Below are positions 63,930-64,000 of a stretch of DNA of 64,000 bases, one piece after another. A model generated the notes under the pieces. That model searched no databases. It saw only the letters and a list, made by a program, of their open reading frames with translations, and was not told the origin of the DNA. Both the position numbers and the translations under genes were made by a program. The number at the start of each line of letters is the position of its first letter. Position 1 is the stretch's first letter. The stretch is from assembly GCA_022842685.1 (NCBI GenBank), contig JALHPC010000003.1, positions 1 through 64,000 on the forward strand, given 5' to 3'. Source of the DNA: Candidatus Kapaibacterium sp. GTDB lineage: Bacteria; Bacteroidota; Ignavibacteria; Kapaibacteriales; Kapaibacteriaceae.

Positions 63930-63963
63930 TATTTGGATTGAGTCCAAATAAGCGTTAAGTTTG
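63930..63963 (+). promoter_or_regulatory. Promoter with overlapping dyad operator at the right edge
   Basis: TTTG (63932-63935), 20 nt, TAAGTTTG (63956-63963), reading off the right edge. A perfect inverted repeat TATTTGGA-N5-TCCAAATA (63930-63950) covers the -33 box and the spacer. A dimeric repressor bound there would block RNA polymerase. The gene controlled lies beyond the window. Confidence 0.65.
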
Positions 63964-64000
63964 TACTGTCTTCGGTAGCAAACCTCTCAACATACTCGCA

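Overview
The window comes from a member of the Bacteroidota-Chlorobiota (FCB) group. The evidence is: several secreted proteins ending in type IX secretion (T9SS) C-terminal sorting tails (around 6013, 19990, 23660, 25996, 32514 and 50943); promoters of the Bacteroidota kind (TTTG, 19-20 nt, TAnnTTTG); a TonB-dependent receptor; and LolA/DUF3108-type envelope proteins. G+C is moderately high. A Kapabacteria/Ignavibacteria-like lineage is my guess, not a demonstrated fact. No rRNA is present; there is one tRNA (Ile, CAT anticodon).

Layout. (1) 1-4735, minus: three consecutive TPR plus class III adenylate cyclase genes, each overlapping the next by GTGA, with near-identical DNA blocks that point to recent duplication or gene conversion; the first runs off the left edge. 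(2) 4998-13613: two paralogous lipoproteins flank an accessory block made of a secreted T9SS protein, a Sau3AI-like (GATC-type) restriction-modification pair of visibly lower G+C, a 250-bp cluster of hairpins and 29-bp tandem repeats, and a HepT/MntA-type toxin-antitoxin pair. (3) 13785-19878, minus: S-adenosylmethionine cycle genes (metK, ahcY), a sugar nucleotidyltransferase and a MltD-like transglycosylase with five LysM domains. (4) 19990-23583, minus: arylsulfotransferase, a bacterial eRF1-like protein (baeRF) and a dehydrogenase. (5) 23660-34559: two secreted SGNH-type hydrolases, a purple acid phosphatase translationally coupled to a TonB receptor, an unknown helical protein and a secreted T9SS protein. 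(6) 34563-42191: SDR enzyme, then an orphan Fic-N-like ORF, a 54-aa DUF2256 zinc protein (missing from the ORF track) and a DASH cryptochrome, a lipoprotein, adenine deaminase and nadC. (7) 42188-47986, minus: an HTH regulator lacking its WYL core, rpoN, DUF3109, a copper ATPase and msrA. (8) 48134-55046: an M1 aminopeptidase and a 1367-aa T9SS beta-helix/Ig surface protein with a textbook promoter and terminator. (9) 55123-64000: 13-bp tandem repeats, lolA-like and DUF3108 genes, tRNA-Ile, an outer membrane protein, manC, rlpA, gcvT, a candidate structured small RNA, a Tat-exported PLP enzyme, an HUH transposase-like protein that seems to lack its catalytic tyrosine, a small membrane protein, and at the right edge a promoter overlapped by a perfect dyad.

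Two cross-cutting signals stand out. First, many genes carry a TAnnTTTG-like -7 element only 3-9 nt before the start codon, which implies widespread leaderless mRNAs, while other genes have strong Shine-Dalgarno sites (GGAGG) or ATGA/GTGA coupling. Second, the 61108-61300 segment has its own promoter, three or more conserved-looking stems and an intrinsic terminator, so it is a good candidate for an undescribed RNA, either a free sRNA or an attenuating leader of the downstream gene.
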